Assembly (NCBI GenBank): GCA_020636445.1
Contig: JACJXV010000004.1
Span: 80,767-144,766, forward strand
Direction: 5' to 3'
From: Lewinellaceae bacterium
GTDB lineage: Bacteria > Bacteroidota > Bacteroidia > Chitinophagales > Saprospiraceae
DNA length: 64,000 nucleotides
Positions within the stretch are counted from its first letter, which is position 1. Every line of letters starts with the position of its first letter. Positions 1-9,686 of the stretch are shown here, piece after piece. The position numbers and the translations under genes are program-made. The notes under the pieces are model-generated. The model ran no database searches. It saw nothing but the letters and a program-made list of their open reading frames with translations, and was not told where the DNA came from.

Positions 1-2
1 AT

Positions 3-2066
3 GCTACCGCTCAGATGGCCTTGCTGCAATTCATGACCTGTGGGCTGGAAAAAACAGCGGTACCTTCAACAGTACACTGTGATCACCTCATTCAGGCAGA
101 GGTTGGCGCCGCAACCGACCTGGCAACCGCACTGAAGGAAAACGACGAAGTGTACGATTTCCTGGCTGATGTTTCCAATAAATACGGTATTGGCTTCTGG
201 AAGCCCGGTGCCGGGATTATCCACCAGATCGTACTGGAAAATTATGCCTTCCCCGGTGCTATGATGATTGGTACCGACTCCCACACGCCCAATGCGGGTG
301 GTCTTGGTATGGTTGCCATTGGGGTAGGTGGTGCCGATGCGGTTGACGTCATGGCCGGTATGGCCTGGGAACTGAAAATGCCCAAACTGATCGGGGTTAA
401 ACTGACCGGAAAACTCAGCGGCTGGACGTCCTCCAAAGATGTCATCCTCAAGGTTGCGGGTATCCTGACCGTAAAAGGAGGCACCGGAGCTATCGTTGAA
501 TATTTCGGCCCGGGTGCTGAGTCGTTATCGTGTACCGGCAAAGGTACGATTTGCAATATGGGTGCCGAGATCGGGGCCACCACTTCCACCTTCGGGTATG
601 ACGACTCGATGAGTCGCTACCTGCGGTCAACCGATCGGGAAGAAGTCGCGGTATTGGCTGATGGCGTCCGTGAACACCTCACCGGTGATGCAGAATGCTA
701 CGCTCATCCGGAAAAATACTTCGATCAGGTAATCGAAATTGACCTGTCGACGCTGGAGCCTCACGTTAATGGCCCGTACACGCCCGACCTGGCATGGCCT
801 ATTTCCAAGTTTGCTCAGGCTGTCAAAGAAAATGGCTATCCGCAGAAGCTGGAAGTTGGTTTGATCGGTTCCTGTACCAACTCTTCCTACGAAGACTTGG
901 ATCGTGCCGCATCCATTGCCCGGCAGGCCAAAACCAAAAAACTAAAAACCAAGGCGGAATTTACGATTACGCCCGGCTCCGAGCAGATTCGTTATACGGT
1001 GAACCGCGACGGCCAACTCGATGCCTTCGAGGAAATTGGTGGTGTCGTGATGGCCAATGCCTGTGGACCCTGTATCGGCCAGTGGGCTCGTCATACCGAC
1101 GACCCTACCCGTGCCAACTCGATTATTACATCATTCAACCGTAACTTTGCCAAGCGCAACGATGGTAACCCGGCAACGCGCTCCTTTGTAGCTTCTCCTG
1201 AAATCGTTACCGCCATGGCTATTGCCGGTGATCTGACCTTCAATCCGCTGACGGATACCCTCATCAACGAGGATGGGCAGGCCGTAAAGTTGGATCCACC
1301 TTCGGGGGTTGAATTGCCTCCCAAAGGGTTCGACGTGGAAGATGCCGGCTTTAATGCCCCATCACCCAATGGCGGTGACATCCAGATTAATGTTGCCCCG
1401 GATTCCGACCGGATCCAGTTGCTGACGCCCTTCAAACCGATTACGGAGGACCAACTGACCGGCATGCGCACGCTGATCAAAGCGAAAGGCAAGTGTACCA
1501 CCGACCATATTTCGATGGCCGGCCCCTGGCTTACCTACCGGGGTCACCTGCAGAATATTGCCAAGAATACCTTTATCAGCGCCATTAATTATTTTAATGG
1601 TGAAATGAATAAGGTACTTAACCTCGTCACCGGAGAATATATGGCGGTTCCTGATTCAGGACTGGCTTATCGCGATGCCGGTGTCAGTACCGTTGTTTTT
1701 GGTGAAGAAAACTACGGCGAAGGGTCCTCCCGCGAGCACGCTGCTATGCAGCCGCGTTTCCTGGGGGTTAAGGCGGTGATTGTTAAATCCTTTGCCCGGA
1801 TCCACGAGACCAACCTCAAGAAGCAAGGGATGTTGGCCCTGACCTTCATCAATACGGAGGATTACGAAAAGATTCGCCAGGATGATACCATCGACATTCG
1901 GGGCTTTGCTACCATGCAACCAGGGAAGCCGTTAACGATAGTCCTGCACCACAGCGATGGTACCGAGGATCGTTTCGACGTGGCTCACACCTATAACGAA
2001 CAGCAGATTGAATGGGTCCGCGCAGGTTCCGCCCTGAACAAGATCCGCATGGAATTGCAAAAATAA
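3..2066 (+). CDS. acn: aconitate hydratase (5' end cut by window)
   Basis: Interconverts citrate and isocitrate in the TCA cycle with a [4Fe-4S] cluster. The reading frame is open to the window edge and the residues before the first ATG (position 15) already read as aconitase, so the true start lies upstream; about 70 residues of a roughly 755-residue mitochondrial-type enzyme seem to be missing. Cluster cysteines are visible in GSCTNSS (codon at 873) and in the ACGPC motif (codons at 1062 and 1071). The C-terminal swivel domain shows the GEGSSREHAA segment and the FARIHETNLKKQG segment. A strong hairpin follows the stop. The order of domains and the cysteine spacing make the call firm; the exact subfamily (mitochondrial-type rather than AcnA or AcnB) is from motif recognition. 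Confidence 0.96.
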   Translation, partial: ATAQMALLQFMTCGLEKTAVPSTVHCDHLIQAEVGAATDLATALKENDEVYDFLADVSNKYGIGFWKPGAGIIHQIVLENYAFPGAMMIGTDSHTPNAGGLGMVAIGVGGADAVDVMAGMAWELKMPKLIGVKLTGKLSGWTSSKDVILKVAGILTVKGGTGAIVEYFGPGAESLSCTGKGTICNMGAEIGATTSTFGYDDSMSRYLRSTDREEVAVLADGVREHLTGDAECYAHPEKYFDQVIEIDLSTLEPHVNGPYTPDLAWPISKFAQAVKENGYPQKLEVGLIGSCTNSSYEDLDRAASIARQAKTKKLKTKAEFTITPGSEQIRYTVNRDGQLDAFEEIGGVVMANACGPCIGQWARHTDDPTRANSIITSFNRNFAKRNDGNPATRSFVASPEIVTAMAIAGDLTFNPLTDTLINEDGQAVKLDPPSGVELPPKGFDVEDAGFNAPSPNGGDIQINVAPDSDRIQLLTPFKPITEDQLTGMRTLIKAKGKCTTDHISMAGPWLTYRGHLQNIAKNTFISAINYFNGEMNKVLNLVTGEYMAVPDSGLAYRDAGVSTVVFGEENYGEGSSREHAAMQPRFLGVKAVIVKSFARIHETNLKKQGMLALTFINTEDYEKIRQDDTIDIRGFATMQPGKPLTIVLHHSDGTEDRFDVAHTYNEQQIEWVRAGSALNKIRMELQK

Positions 2067-2101
2067 TACGGCATTCTCGGTAAGCGAGATATAGCTATTT
2101 G

Positions 2102-2137
2102 AACGAGGCACTCCCGCGCAAGCAGGGGTGCCTCGTT
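2102..2137 (+). terminator. hairpin terminator after acn
   Basis: A 13-bp stem (AACGAGGCAC arm, one G-T pair near the loop) begins 36 nt after the aconitase stop and is followed by ATTTTA. It lies inside the longest possible upstream extension of mscL, which argues that mscL starts after it, at 2228. Confidence 0.75.
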
Positions 2138-2227
2138 ATTTTACCCACCCTAAAGCATTTTGATTTTTCATGGAATCCTTATCTTCAGCGGGAGATAAAC
2201 CTATTAAAAAACCAATTGACAACAATC

Positions 2228-2662
2228 ATGCTGAAAGAATTTAAAGACTTTGCCTTGAAGGGTAATATGCTCGACATGGCCATTGGTATCGTCATCGGTG
2301 CCGCCTTTGGAACCATTATTTCCTCCCTGGTTGCCGACATTCTTATGCCGATCCTGTCTACGCTCACAGGATCCCCTGATTTTAGTAACCTCTTTATTGT
2401 GCTGAAAGAGCCGGCAACGACCGACGGTGTCAATATGACATCACTGGCGGCTGTGCGTGAAGCAGGCGGAGTTGCCCTAGCCTATGGAACGTTTATGAAT
2501 GCCTTGATTTCATTCCTCATAATAGCACTGGCGCTATTCTTCGTTGTCAAAGGAATGAACTCCCTGAAGAAAAAGGAAGCCGCGGCAGCACCCGCCCCGC
2601 CTCCCGGACCCTCCGCAGAGGAGCTACTCGCCGAAATTCGCGATCTGCTGAAGAAGCAGTAG
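2228..2662 (+). CDS. mscL: large-conductance mechanosensitive channel MscL
   Basis: Inner-membrane pentameric channel that opens on hypo-osmotic shock to release solutes. The product from 2228 is 144 residues, the usual size, and begins with the family-typical MLKEFKDFALKGN amphipathic N-terminal helix. TM1 is the AIGIVIGAAFGTIISSLV stretch, TM2 lies around residues 90-110 (LISFLIIALALFFVV), followed by a charged cytoplasmic helix ending SAEELLAEIRDLLKK. A longer reading frame starts at 2099, but it would run through the acn terminator and adds sequence unlike MscL, so 2228 is preferred. It stands alone, facing ligA convergently. Confidence 0.95.
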   Translation: MLKEFKDFALKGNMLDMAIGIVIGAAFGTIISSLVADILMPILSTLTGSPDFSNLFIVLKEPATTDGVNMTSLAAVREAGGVALAYGTFMNALISFLIIALALFFVVKGMNSLKKKEAAAAPAPPPGPSAEELLAEIRDLLKKQ

Positions 2663-2703
2663 TAGGGAAATCAGCCCGCCTGTGCTAAGCTTCGGCGGGT
2701 AAA

Positions 2704-2756
2704 AAATTGGAAACTAGAAATTAGAAATTGGATCTCTAATTTCTAGTTTCCAATTT
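2704..2756. terminator. 22-bp perfect hairpin between mscL and ligA
   Basis: Arms 2704-2725 and 2735-2756 are perfect reverse complements around a 9-nt loop. The arms are made of GAAAT-type words (GGAAACTAGAAATTAGA) and a GC-rich module, GCCCGCC...GGCGGGTAAAAAA, lies just before at 2672-2706. The two genes converge here, so a bidirectional terminator is likely. The same word pattern recurs at 8783, 14981, 41805 and 57750. Confidence 0.7.
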
Positions 2757-2760
2757 CTCA

Positions 2761-4896
2761 TTACGCAAACAGCGCGAGGAATTCATCCTCGGTCATGACT
2801 TCCACCGTGCCTAATTCCCGGGCTTTTTTGAGTTTGGAACCCGCGTTCTCGCCTACTACTAAAATATTGAGGTTGCTACTTACGGCACTGAGGTTTTTGG
2901 CACCTGCTGCTTCGGCTTTCATCTGTGCTTCCTTGCGCCCCATCCGTTGCAGGGTTCCGGTGAATAAGATTGTTTTGCCCGCCAGCGGCCCATCGCCACT
3001 ATGCAGCGCCGGACGGTCTTCATCGGTTTGCTGCATATTCACCCCTAAGGATTCCATTTCCCGGAGTAAAGCCACATTCGCCGGGTTGGCAAAATAAGCC
3101 ATCACATTTTCCGCCACAACGGGGCCAACGTCCTTGATGTGCATAAACCGGTCGAGGTCCCAATCCGCCAGCTCCAAAACATGATGTATTTCTGCCGCCA
3201 GGAGCTTGGATACTTTTTTCCCCAAGTGATGGATACTAAGGCTGTGCAGGAGTCGATGAATCGGGTTTTGTTTGGCTTTTTCAATAGCGGCCTCCAGGTT
3301 AGTTGCTGATTTTTCGCCAAACCCTTCAAGCTGAGCAATCGCGCTATAATCCAGCCGGTATACATCAGCCATGGTCCGAATCCACCCTAGTTCATAGAAT
3401 CGCTCGACAATCGATTTCCCCATCCCTTCAATATCCATTGCGTCCTTGGAAACATGGAAGATGATGCGTTGTAAATCCTGAGCACCACAGACACAATGGG
3501 GGCAGCGCCAGGCGGCCTCCCCCGCTTCCCTGACCAGTGCAACCGGGGTTGCTGTGTCGTTGATCGGGCAGTTTTCAGGAAAAACAATGGGCGTTTCCGA
3601 GCCATCGCGCAGCTCGGGCATTGCTTTTACAATATACGGAATCACATCTCCCGCCCGCTCTACCAGAACGGTATCCCCAAGATGTAAGTCTTTACCAGTG
3701 ATAAAGTCTTCGTTGTGCAGGGAAACGGAGCTAACCGTTACCCCGGCAAGTTGTACGGGCTCTATTTTCGCTACTGGCGTAATTGAGCCTATTTTCCCAA
3801 CCTGGTACTCTACCTGCATCAGGCGCGAGGTGGCCTGTTTGGCCTGAAATTTAAATGCAATGGCCCAGCGGGGATGGTGTGCTGTTGACCCACTGCGCTC
3901 CTGCAATTCCCGGCTATTGAGCTTAACTACCATCCCGTCGATTTCGTAGGCATAGGTTTCGCGCTGCGCTTGCCAATATTGGCAAAAGGCAACGGCTTCG
4001 GCGATGTTACGACACAGTTTGCGTTCCTGATCCGGCACTTTGAATCCTAGCTGGGCCAGCAGGTCGAGGCTTTCCCAGTGGGTATTAAACTGCTGCAGCA
4101 GCGAATTTCCAGCGCTGTCCTCTGCATACCCAAGGGTGTATACAAAAGCTTCCAAACCGCGCTTGGCCACTTCCCGGGGATCCTTCATGCGGAGGCCCCC
4201 AGTTGCCGTGTTACGGGGGTTGGCGAACAGCGTCAGGCCTTCTTCCTGCCGTTCTGCATTGATTTTTGTAAAAATATCTTTGCGAATAAGCACCTCACCC
4301 CGCAATTCCACCCGGTAGATTCCATACTGGCTAAATCCTGCTTTCAAGGGAATAGAACGAATAACGCGGGCATTGCCTGTCATTTCTTCCCCTTCGCGCC
4401 CATTGCCTCGGGTAGCGGCCCGCACCAGCTGATCATTCTCATAAACCAGGGCAATACTACCCCCATCAAATTTAGGCTCAACACCGTATTCCAGGTCGGC
4501 ATCCATCGGCAAGTTGAGCAGTCGCTTGAGTTGCTGGTCCCATTCATTCAAGTCATCGGCATTATACGAATTGGCCAGCGAAAGCATAGGCACCAAATGC
4601 TCAACGGTGGGGAAGTCATTGGCCAGGTCGGCACTTACTCGTTGGGACGGAGAATCCGCCGTTACCCATTCCGGGTGAGCCTCCTCTATCGCCTCCAGTT
4701 GCTTGTAAAGCAGGTCGTATTCATAATCACTAACGGTGGGATCGTTCAGGATGTAATACCGCCACTCATGATAGACAATGAGCTTGCGCAAATCAACCAG
4801 CTGCCGATCAGGAGCTTGCTTACGCTGGGCTGATTCCTGATCAAGGTAGGCTTTCGATAACTCAAACAATGATTTTTGCTCATCCGGGCTATACAT
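2761..4896 (-). CDS. ligA: NAD-dependent DNA ligase LigA
   Basis: Seals nicks in replication and repair using NAD+. At 711 residues it has the full family layout: N-terminal NMN-binding Ia domain with HEWRYYILNDPTVSDYEYD, adenylation domain with the KFDG motif (nucleotidyl lysine K142) and ATRGNGREGEE, OB fold, zinc finger, helix-hairpin-helix repeats and a C-terminal BRCT domain from about residue 635 (GKTILFTGTLQRMGR). The zinc finger is unusual: the first pair reads C443-P-I-N446 instead of CxxC, while the second half reads C465-P-H-C468-V-C470, with one extra Cys that could substitute. The ligase stands alone, convergent with mscL and divergent from the amidohydrolase gene. Confidence 0.96.
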   Translation of the reverse strand: MYSPDEQKSLFELSKAYLDQESAQRKQAPDRQLVDLRKLIVYHEWRYYILNDPTVSDYEYDLLYKQLEAIEEAHPEWVTADSPSQRVSADLANDFPTVEHLVPMLSLANSYNADDLNEWDQQLKRLLNLPMDADLEYGVEPKFDGGSIALVYENDQLVRAATRGNGREGEEMTGNARVIRSIPLKAGFSQYGIYRVELRGEVLIRKDIFTKINAERQEEGLTLFANPRNTATGGLRMKDPREVAKRGLEAFVYTLGYAEDSAGNSLLQQFNTHWESLDLLAQLGFKVPDQERKLCRNIAEAVAFCQYWQAQRETYAYEIDGMVVKLNSRELQERSGSTAHHPRWAIAFKFQAKQATSRLMQVEYQVGKIGSITPVAKIEPVQLAGVTVSSVSLHNEDFITGKDLHLGDTVLVERAGDVIPYIVKAMPELRDGSETPIVFPENCPINDTATPVALVREAGEAAWRCPHCVCGAQDLQRIIFHVSKDAMDIEGMGKSIVERFYELGWIRTMADVYRLDYSAIAQLEGFGEKSATNLEAAIEKAKQNPIHRLLHSLSIHHLGKKVSKLLAAEIHHVLELADWDLDRFMHIKDVGPVVAENVMAYFANPANVALLREMESLGVNMQQTDEDRPALHSGDGPLAGKTILFTGTLQRMGRKEAQMKAEAAGAKNLSAVSSNLNILVVGENAGSKLKKARELGTVEVMTEDEFLALFA

Positions 4897-5130
4897 GCAG
4901 GGTGCGTTTTTGGCTGCCTAAAAATACGAAACCAACGGAAAACAGGACTAAGAATTCGCAATGTATGTACGGGCATCGTTCCGGGGCAAATCAGCCTGGC
5001 ATCAACGTGTCACCAGGCAAGATGTTAACACTGCGCAGGAAATTGCCAAAATCTTCCCGAAGATTCCCGGAATTCCCGTAAATTCTCCAAAGCATCCCTC
5101 GGGTTGCTTCCCTTACCAGCTTAATGTACC

Positions 5131-6804
5131 ATGAAAACCAATCCTTTGCAGCGATATCTCTTTTTAACCCTGATCGCCATTTCCCTATGGCATTGCCAGC
5201 CGACCTCAACACCGGCGGATATTATTTATGAAAACGGTGTGATCTGGACCGGTGATGCAGCAACTCCGCAAGCTACGGCATTAGCTGTTCGCGGCGATAG
5301 CCTGGTGTACGTGGGGGATGATCCCAAAGCCTGGAAGGGACCAAACACACAGGTTGTCGATTTACAGGGAGCTTTCGTAACGCCTGGCTTTATCGATAAT
5401 CACACCCATTTTTTCATGGGGGGCTTTCAGCTCGCCAGTGTTAACCTGCGCAACGCTAAAACCCCCGCGGAATTCATCCAGCGCATTGCTGACTTTGCGA
5501 AATCCCTGGAACCAGGCCAATGGATTCTAAATGGCGATTGGGATCATGAAAACTGGGGGGGAGAACTCCCCCGTAAAGAATGGATTGATTCGGTAACCAC
5601 CCGCAATCCGGTATTCGTAACCCGAATGGACGGCCACATGTCCCTGGCGAACTCCCAAGCGCTGGAATTGGCGGGCATTACCCGGAGTACATCGGCAATA
5701 GCTGGGGGAACCATCATTCGGGACGCCCAGGGTGTCCCTACGGGAATTCTTAAGGATGAAGCCATGAATCCTGTTTTTCGGGTAATTCCGGCCCCTTCCG
5801 ATGCAGAGATGGACGAAGCACTGCGGCGGGCCATGGACCATGCCGTCTCGCTGGGCGTCACGCAAATCAATGATGTGGGTTCTTTCGGTGGTTGGCCTGA
5901 TTTAGCAACCTTCCGGCGGGCGCGGGCGAAAGATGCGTTGAAAATCCGGGTATATTCCCTGGTAACCCTGGCCAGTTGGCGCCGGCTCGACAGTCTGGTA
6001 ACCACCGAAGGCCGCGGTGATCACTGGCTCCATTGGGGTGGCCTCAAGGGATTTGTTGACGGTTCGCTGGGATCTACTACCGCCTGGTTTTACGATCCAT
6101 ATGTCGACGAACCCGAAACCAGCGGCCTCCTGGTCAATGATACGGCGGCTTTACGGCAGTGGATTATCCAGGCTGATTCGGCCCAACTGCAGGTGGCGGT
6201 GCATGCTATAGGTGACAGGGCCAACGATTGGCTACTGCAGGTGTATGCATTAGCCGCGCAGCGAAACGGGCCGCGCGATCGCCGTTTTCGCATTGAACAT
6301 GCCCAACACCTCACGCGGGAAGCTATCCGTCAATTCGCCTCCCAAGGAGTAGTTCCTTCTATGCAGCCCTACCACGCCATTGATGACGGCCGCTGGGCCG
6401 CCAAACGCATTGGCCCGGAACGGATACTTACAACCTATGCTTTCCGGTCCTTACTTGATGCCGGCGCCCCGCTGACGTTCGGTTCCGACTGGACAGTAGC
6501 CCCTATCTCGCCTCTCCAGGGTATTTATGCGGCCGTAACTCGCCAAACGCTGGATGGTGCCAACCCCGGGGGGTGGGTTCCCGGCGAAAAGATCACGGTA
6601 GAGGAGGCATTGCGCTGCTATACGGCGAATAATGCCTATGCCGCCTTCATGGAAGGAAAAACAGGCGTCTTGAAAGCAGGGATGCTCGCCGATTTTGTAG
6701 TGCTTGGGCAAAATTTGCTCACCATTGCTCCGGAGGACATCAAAAAGGTACCCATTCTCCGCACGGTTGTCGGGGGAAAAACCATGTTTGAAGCCTCCAA
6801 GTAA
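5131..6804 (+). CDS. YtcJ-like amidohydrolase, lipoprotein
   Basis: A metal-dependent amidohydrolase of the YtcJ/amidohydrolase-3 group; substrate unknown. The 557-residue product starts with a lipoprotein signal whose lipobox is SLWHC (Cys22), so it is probably anchored to the envelope. After a small beta-sandwich segment (IIYENGVIWTGD) come GFIDNHTHF with the metal-binding H91-T-H93, a central TIM barrel with VAVHAIGDRAN and RIEHAQHL, and the late FGSDWTVAP motif holding the conserved Asp. The C-terminal sheet closes with KAGMLADFVVLGQNLL, typical of the family. It is monocistronic by spacing. Family members are known to act on varied cyclic or N-acyl substrates; nothing in the neighbourhood narrows this. 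Confidence 0.9.
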   Translation: MKTNPLQRYLFLTLIAISLWHCQPTSTPADIIYENGVIWTGDAATPQATALAVRGDSLVYVGDDPKAWKGPNTQVVDLQGAFVTPGFIDNHTHFFMGGFQLASVNLRNAKTPAEFIQRIADFAKSLEPGQWILNGDWDHENWGGELPRKEWIDSVTTRNPVFVTRMDGHMSLANSQALELAGITRSTSAIAGGTIIRDAQGVPTGILKDEAMNPVFRVIPAPSDAEMDEALRRAMDHAVSLGVTQINDVGSFGGWPDLATFRRARAKDALKIRVYSLVTLASWRRLDSLVTTEGRGDHWLHWGGLKGFVDGSLGSTTAWFYDPYVDEPETSGLLVNDTAALRQWIIQADSAQLQVAVHAIGDRANDWLLQVYALAAQRNGPRDRRFRIEHAQHLTREAIRQFASQGVVPSMQPYHAIDDGRWAAKRIGPERILTTYAFRSLLDAGAPLTFGSDWTVAPISPLQGIYAAVTRQTLDGANPGGWVPGEKITVEEALRCYTANNAYAAFMEGKTGVLKAGMLADFVVLGQNLLTIAPEDIKKVPILRTVVGGKTMFEASK

Positions 6805-6908
6805 TGGTTCATTATTATGTATAAGCTTTGTTCAGTACAATTTTGGGGTTCAACAAGGCAAAAAACGCAGGCGACGCAGCGCGTCGGCGAGGCTTTTTAA
6901 CGATGTGG

Positions 6909-6924
6909 AGGCCCAAAAGGGCCT
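6909..6924 (+). terminator. small GC-rich hairpin downstream of amidohydrolase gene
   Basis: AGGCCC-AAAA-GGGCCT forms a perfect 6-bp stem with a 4-nt loop about 105 bp after the stop codon. It lacks a T-tract, so termination is only a guess. The DNA before it (6860-6900) is rich in GCGACGC/GCGTCGG words. Confidence 0.3.
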
Positions 6925-7015
6925 GAAATAAGGTATAGATAATGGTGAATCATTACTTAAAGACCATTAAAAAAAAACGATTCAAACCTGATTATTGACT
7001 CAACCCATATACCCT

Positions 7016-8668
7016 ATGAAGTTTCAAACTATACTGACTGGCGCTTTAGTGGCCCTGCTGTTAGTTACCATGCCTGCTGTTGTTTTGGCACAATCCAAAG
7101 CCCCCAAGGGTCTTGCTTTTGCCGTTTCCTATACGAAAGAAGCCCACTCCGGTCCGATCACCGGTCGGATGTACGTAATGATTTCCCGGGAGAATACCCG
7201 CGAGCCCCGGTTACAGATCGGAACGCAGGGAGTTCCTTTTTTTGGCAAAGACATCGAACAGCTCGCCCCCGGCAAAGCGGCCGTTATTGACCAGACGACC
7301 TTTGGGTATCCGTTGGAAAGCTTGAATGAGCTACCAGCCGGAGAATATTACGTTCAGGGATTTGTCAATATTTATACCGAGTTTAAACGGGCAGATGGTC
7401 ATACCCTCTGGATGCACCAGGATCAGTGGGAAGGGCAGCATTTTCAAAGATCTCCGGGTAATTTGTACAGCGAGGTCCGCAAGATTTATCTTGACCCCCA
7501 AAAGCCGCAGACTATTACGCTGCAATGTACCCAGGTGATCCCCCCGGTAGTGATCCCTCCCGATACCGACTGGGTAAAGCGAATCAAATTTCAGAGTAAG
7601 ATCCTTACGGCATTCTGGGGGCAACCGATGTATCTGGGAGCAACCATCCTGCTACCGCGTGGCTACGCCGCTAATCCCGACAAATACTATCCGGTCAATT
7701 ATATCCAGGGGCATTTCTCCCTGGGAGCCCCCAATGGATTCACAGAAACAGATCCTGGCGGTGCTCCGGGATCCCGCATGCAGGCAGGCTATGAGTTCAG
7801 TCAGTTCTGGCAATCTGATGAATGTCCCGAGATGATTCTGGTTACGTTTCAGCACCCTTGCCCATATTATGATGATAGCTATGGGGTGAATTCACCCAAT
7901 ACCGGCCCTTACGGCGATGCCATTATGCAGGAACTTATTCCGGCCGTTGAGGAGCAATTTCGCATCATTCGCCAACCCTATGCGCGGGTTCTTTCCGGAG
8001 GATCTACCGGTGGATGGATTTCCCTGGCGATGCAAATCTTTAACCCTGATTTCTTTGGTGGGGTGTTTTCGCTCTGTCCTGACCCTGTAGATTTCCGCTA
8101 CTTCCAGGCTGTAAACATCTACCAGGATGAAAATGCCTACCACAAAATTTTTGGCTGGGTCAAGGTTCCCACCCCCAGTGATCGCACTACTGATGGAATC
8201 CCCCGCCTGACCTACGAGCAACGCAACCACATGGAACTCGTTATGGGAACTAAGAACCGTTCCGGGGAACAGGTAGATATCTTTGAGGCCGTTTTTGGCC
8301 CCATAGGTGCGGATGGATACGTAAAGCCACTTTTTGATAAGAAAACAGGGGTTATTGACCCCCAGGTTGCCCAGTACTGGAAGGAAAACTATGACCTGCG
8401 GGAATATCTCCAGCGCAACTGGCAAACGCTGGGTCCTAAACTCAAAGGGAAGATCCATATCTATATGGGCGATATGGATACCTATTTTCTGGATCCTGCC
8501 GTTCGGCTGATGGAAGAATTTCTTAAGGAAGCCAAACCCGATTACAATGGTACGGTCACTTACGGCGACGGTCAACCTCATTGCTGGGGGCCGGAACGTC
8601 GGGAGCTGATCAAGATCATGGGCCAGCATATTCGGAATTCCGCACCCTTGCCACAGCCCCGCAATTAA
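7016..8668 (+). CDS. secreted alpha/beta-hydrolase esterase
   Basis: Probably an exported serine esterase of the esterase-D/Fes-like group. From the ATG at 7016 the product has 550 residues and begins with a clean signal peptide (MKFQTILTGALVALLLV, cleavage after VLAQ); an in-frame ATG at 6995 would place extra residues before it. An N-terminal beta-sandwich-like part (to about residue 185) precedes the hydrolase fold. The nucleophile elbow is G-G-S330-T-G-G, preceded by LIPAVEEQFRII, and the C-terminal DGQPHCWG carries the likely catalytic His. Substrate is unknown. It is alone between the amidohydrolase gene and convergent radC. Confidence 0.82.
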   Translation: MKFQTILTGALVALLLVTMPAVVLAQSKAPKGLAFAVSYTKEAHSGPITGRMYVMISRENTREPRLQIGTQGVPFFGKDIEQLAPGKAAVIDQTTFGYPLESLNELPAGEYYVQGFVNIYTEFKRADGHTLWMHQDQWEGQHFQRSPGNLYSEVRKIYLDPQKPQTITLQCTQVIPPVVIPPDTDWVKRIKFQSKILTAFWGQPMYLGATILLPRGYAANPDKYYPVNYIQGHFSLGAPNGFTETDPGGAPGSRMQAGYEFSQFWQSDECPEMILVTFQHPCPYYDDSYGVNSPNTGPYGDAIMQELIPAVEEQFRIIRQPYARVLSGGSTGGWISLAMQIFNPDFFGGVFSLCPDPVDFRYFQAVNIYQDENAYHKIFGWVKVPTPSDRTTDGIPRLTYEQRNHMELVMGTKNRSGEQVDIFEAVFGPIGADGYVKPLFDKKTGVIDPQVAQYWKENYDLREYLQRNWQTLGPKLKGKIHIYMGDMDTYFLDPAVRLMEEFLKEAKPDYNGTVTYGDGQPHCWGPERRELIKIMGQHIRNSAPLPQPRN

Positions 8669-8782
8669 CAGCCGTTTGGGTGGGTATGAAGATATGTCCT
8701 GCCTCCCGGAATGTCAAAAAGGCTATTGGCATGTCAACTTTAAATATCAAGGTTGTTATGGTTATTAGGTGAAGGGTGAAAA

Positions 8783-8835
8783 GAAACGAGAAATCGGAAA
8801 TGAGAATCTGTTTCTCATTTCCCATTTCTCGTTTC
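8783..8835. terminator. 24-bp hairpin between convergent genes
   Basis: Arms 8783-8806 and 8812-8835 pair over 24 positions with one mismatch around a 5-nt loop. The arms again consist of GAAACGAGAAAT/GGAAATGAG words and are followed by a CCCCACCGTAGGCGGGCAAG segment. Placed between the esterase gene and radC, so a bidirectional terminator role fits. Confidence 0.6.
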
Positions 8836-8939
8836 TCGTTTCTCCCCCACCGTAGGCGGGCAAGTTTCTCATTTCAGTTGGGGCAGCGGTCACCATCACC
8901 ACCCTTTAATTTCTCGGTTGATAAACTAGTTCTTGCCCC

Positions 8940-9686
8940 TTACATTTTACCCTCATCAGCGAAACTGTAGTAGCCAGAATCACTGATAATCAGGTGATCC
9001 AACACCATGATATCGAGGGTTTCGGCTGCCTGCCGCAGTTTCCGGGTAAGATCACAGTCGGCCGTGCTGGGCTGGAGGTTACCGGAAGGGTGGTTATGAC
9101 TCAGAATTAACGAGCAAGCCGAATATTCCACGGCGATTCGGAAAATAACCTTGGCATCCACTACGGTGCCGGCCACTCCGCCAATGCTGATGCGCTCACG
9201 GCCAAGTACCCGGTTAGCGCGGTTGAGCAGGAGAATCCAAAACTCTTCATGCGGTAAATCAACCAGTACCGGGGATAGAATCTGAAAAGCATCCTGGCTC
9301 CCTTTGATCTGGGGGCGTTGGCGTAGCTGAAGGATTTGCCGGCGACGCCCTAACTCAAGCGCAGCAGCGATAATTACGGCTTTCGCTTCGCCGATTCCCT
9401 TAAAGCGTTTGAGTTCAGGAATTGATCGGCGCCCTAACTCATGCAAGTCATTATCGACCGAGCTCAGGATTCGCTTGGCTAGTTGCAGCGCATTTTCCTT
9501 CCGCGACCCAGAACCAAGTAAAATGGCGAGTAACTCGGCATCTGTTAATTCTTTTTTCCCGCGGCTGAGGAGTTTCTCCCGCGGCCGGTCTTCCTCCGCC
9601 CAGGATTTAATCGTAAGGTTTTCCGTGGGATAGTCGGGGTGGGAGCTAATGGATTTCGGCAGGAGTTCTGGGGTCTTGATCACCAT
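8940..9686 (-). CDS. radC: RadC family JAB-domain protein
   Basis: RadC proteins combine a helix-hairpin-helix-like N-terminal part with a JAMM/MPN metalloprotease-like domain; their true role is unsettled. Visible here are WAEEDRPREKLLSRGKKELTDAELLAILLGSG near the N-terminus and the metal-binding signature SHNHPSGNLQPSTADCDLT near the C-terminus. The chosen start (9686) gives 248 residues and follows an A-rich stretch; another ATG at 9737 would add 17 residues that do not look like the family. It converges on the esterase gene and is divergent from rnpA. Confidence 0.9.
   Translation of the reverse strand: MVIKTPELLPKSISSHPDYPTENLTIKSWAEEDRPREKLLSRGKKELTDAELLAILLGSGSRKENALQLAKRILSSVDNDLHELGRRSIPELKRFKGIGEAKAVIIAAALELGRRRQILQLRQRPQIKGSQDAFQILSPVLVDLPHEEFWILLLNRANRVLGRERISIGGVAGTVVDAKVIFRIAVEYSACSLILSHNHPSGNLQPSTADCDLTRKLRQAAETLDIMVLDHLIISDSGYYSFADEGKM

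Noticed and set aside
2099..2227. Longer N-terminus for MscL
   Set aside because: It would cover the acn terminator and yields non-family sequence; MscL starts at MLKEFKDF.
4078..4833. 251-codon frame on the plus strand opposite ligA
   Set aside because: It is the antisense shadow of a clearly real ligase, with no domain or signal of its own.
7892..8629. 245-codon minus-strand frame inside the esterase gene
   Set aside because: Shadow of the esterase; residue composition unlike a protein domain.
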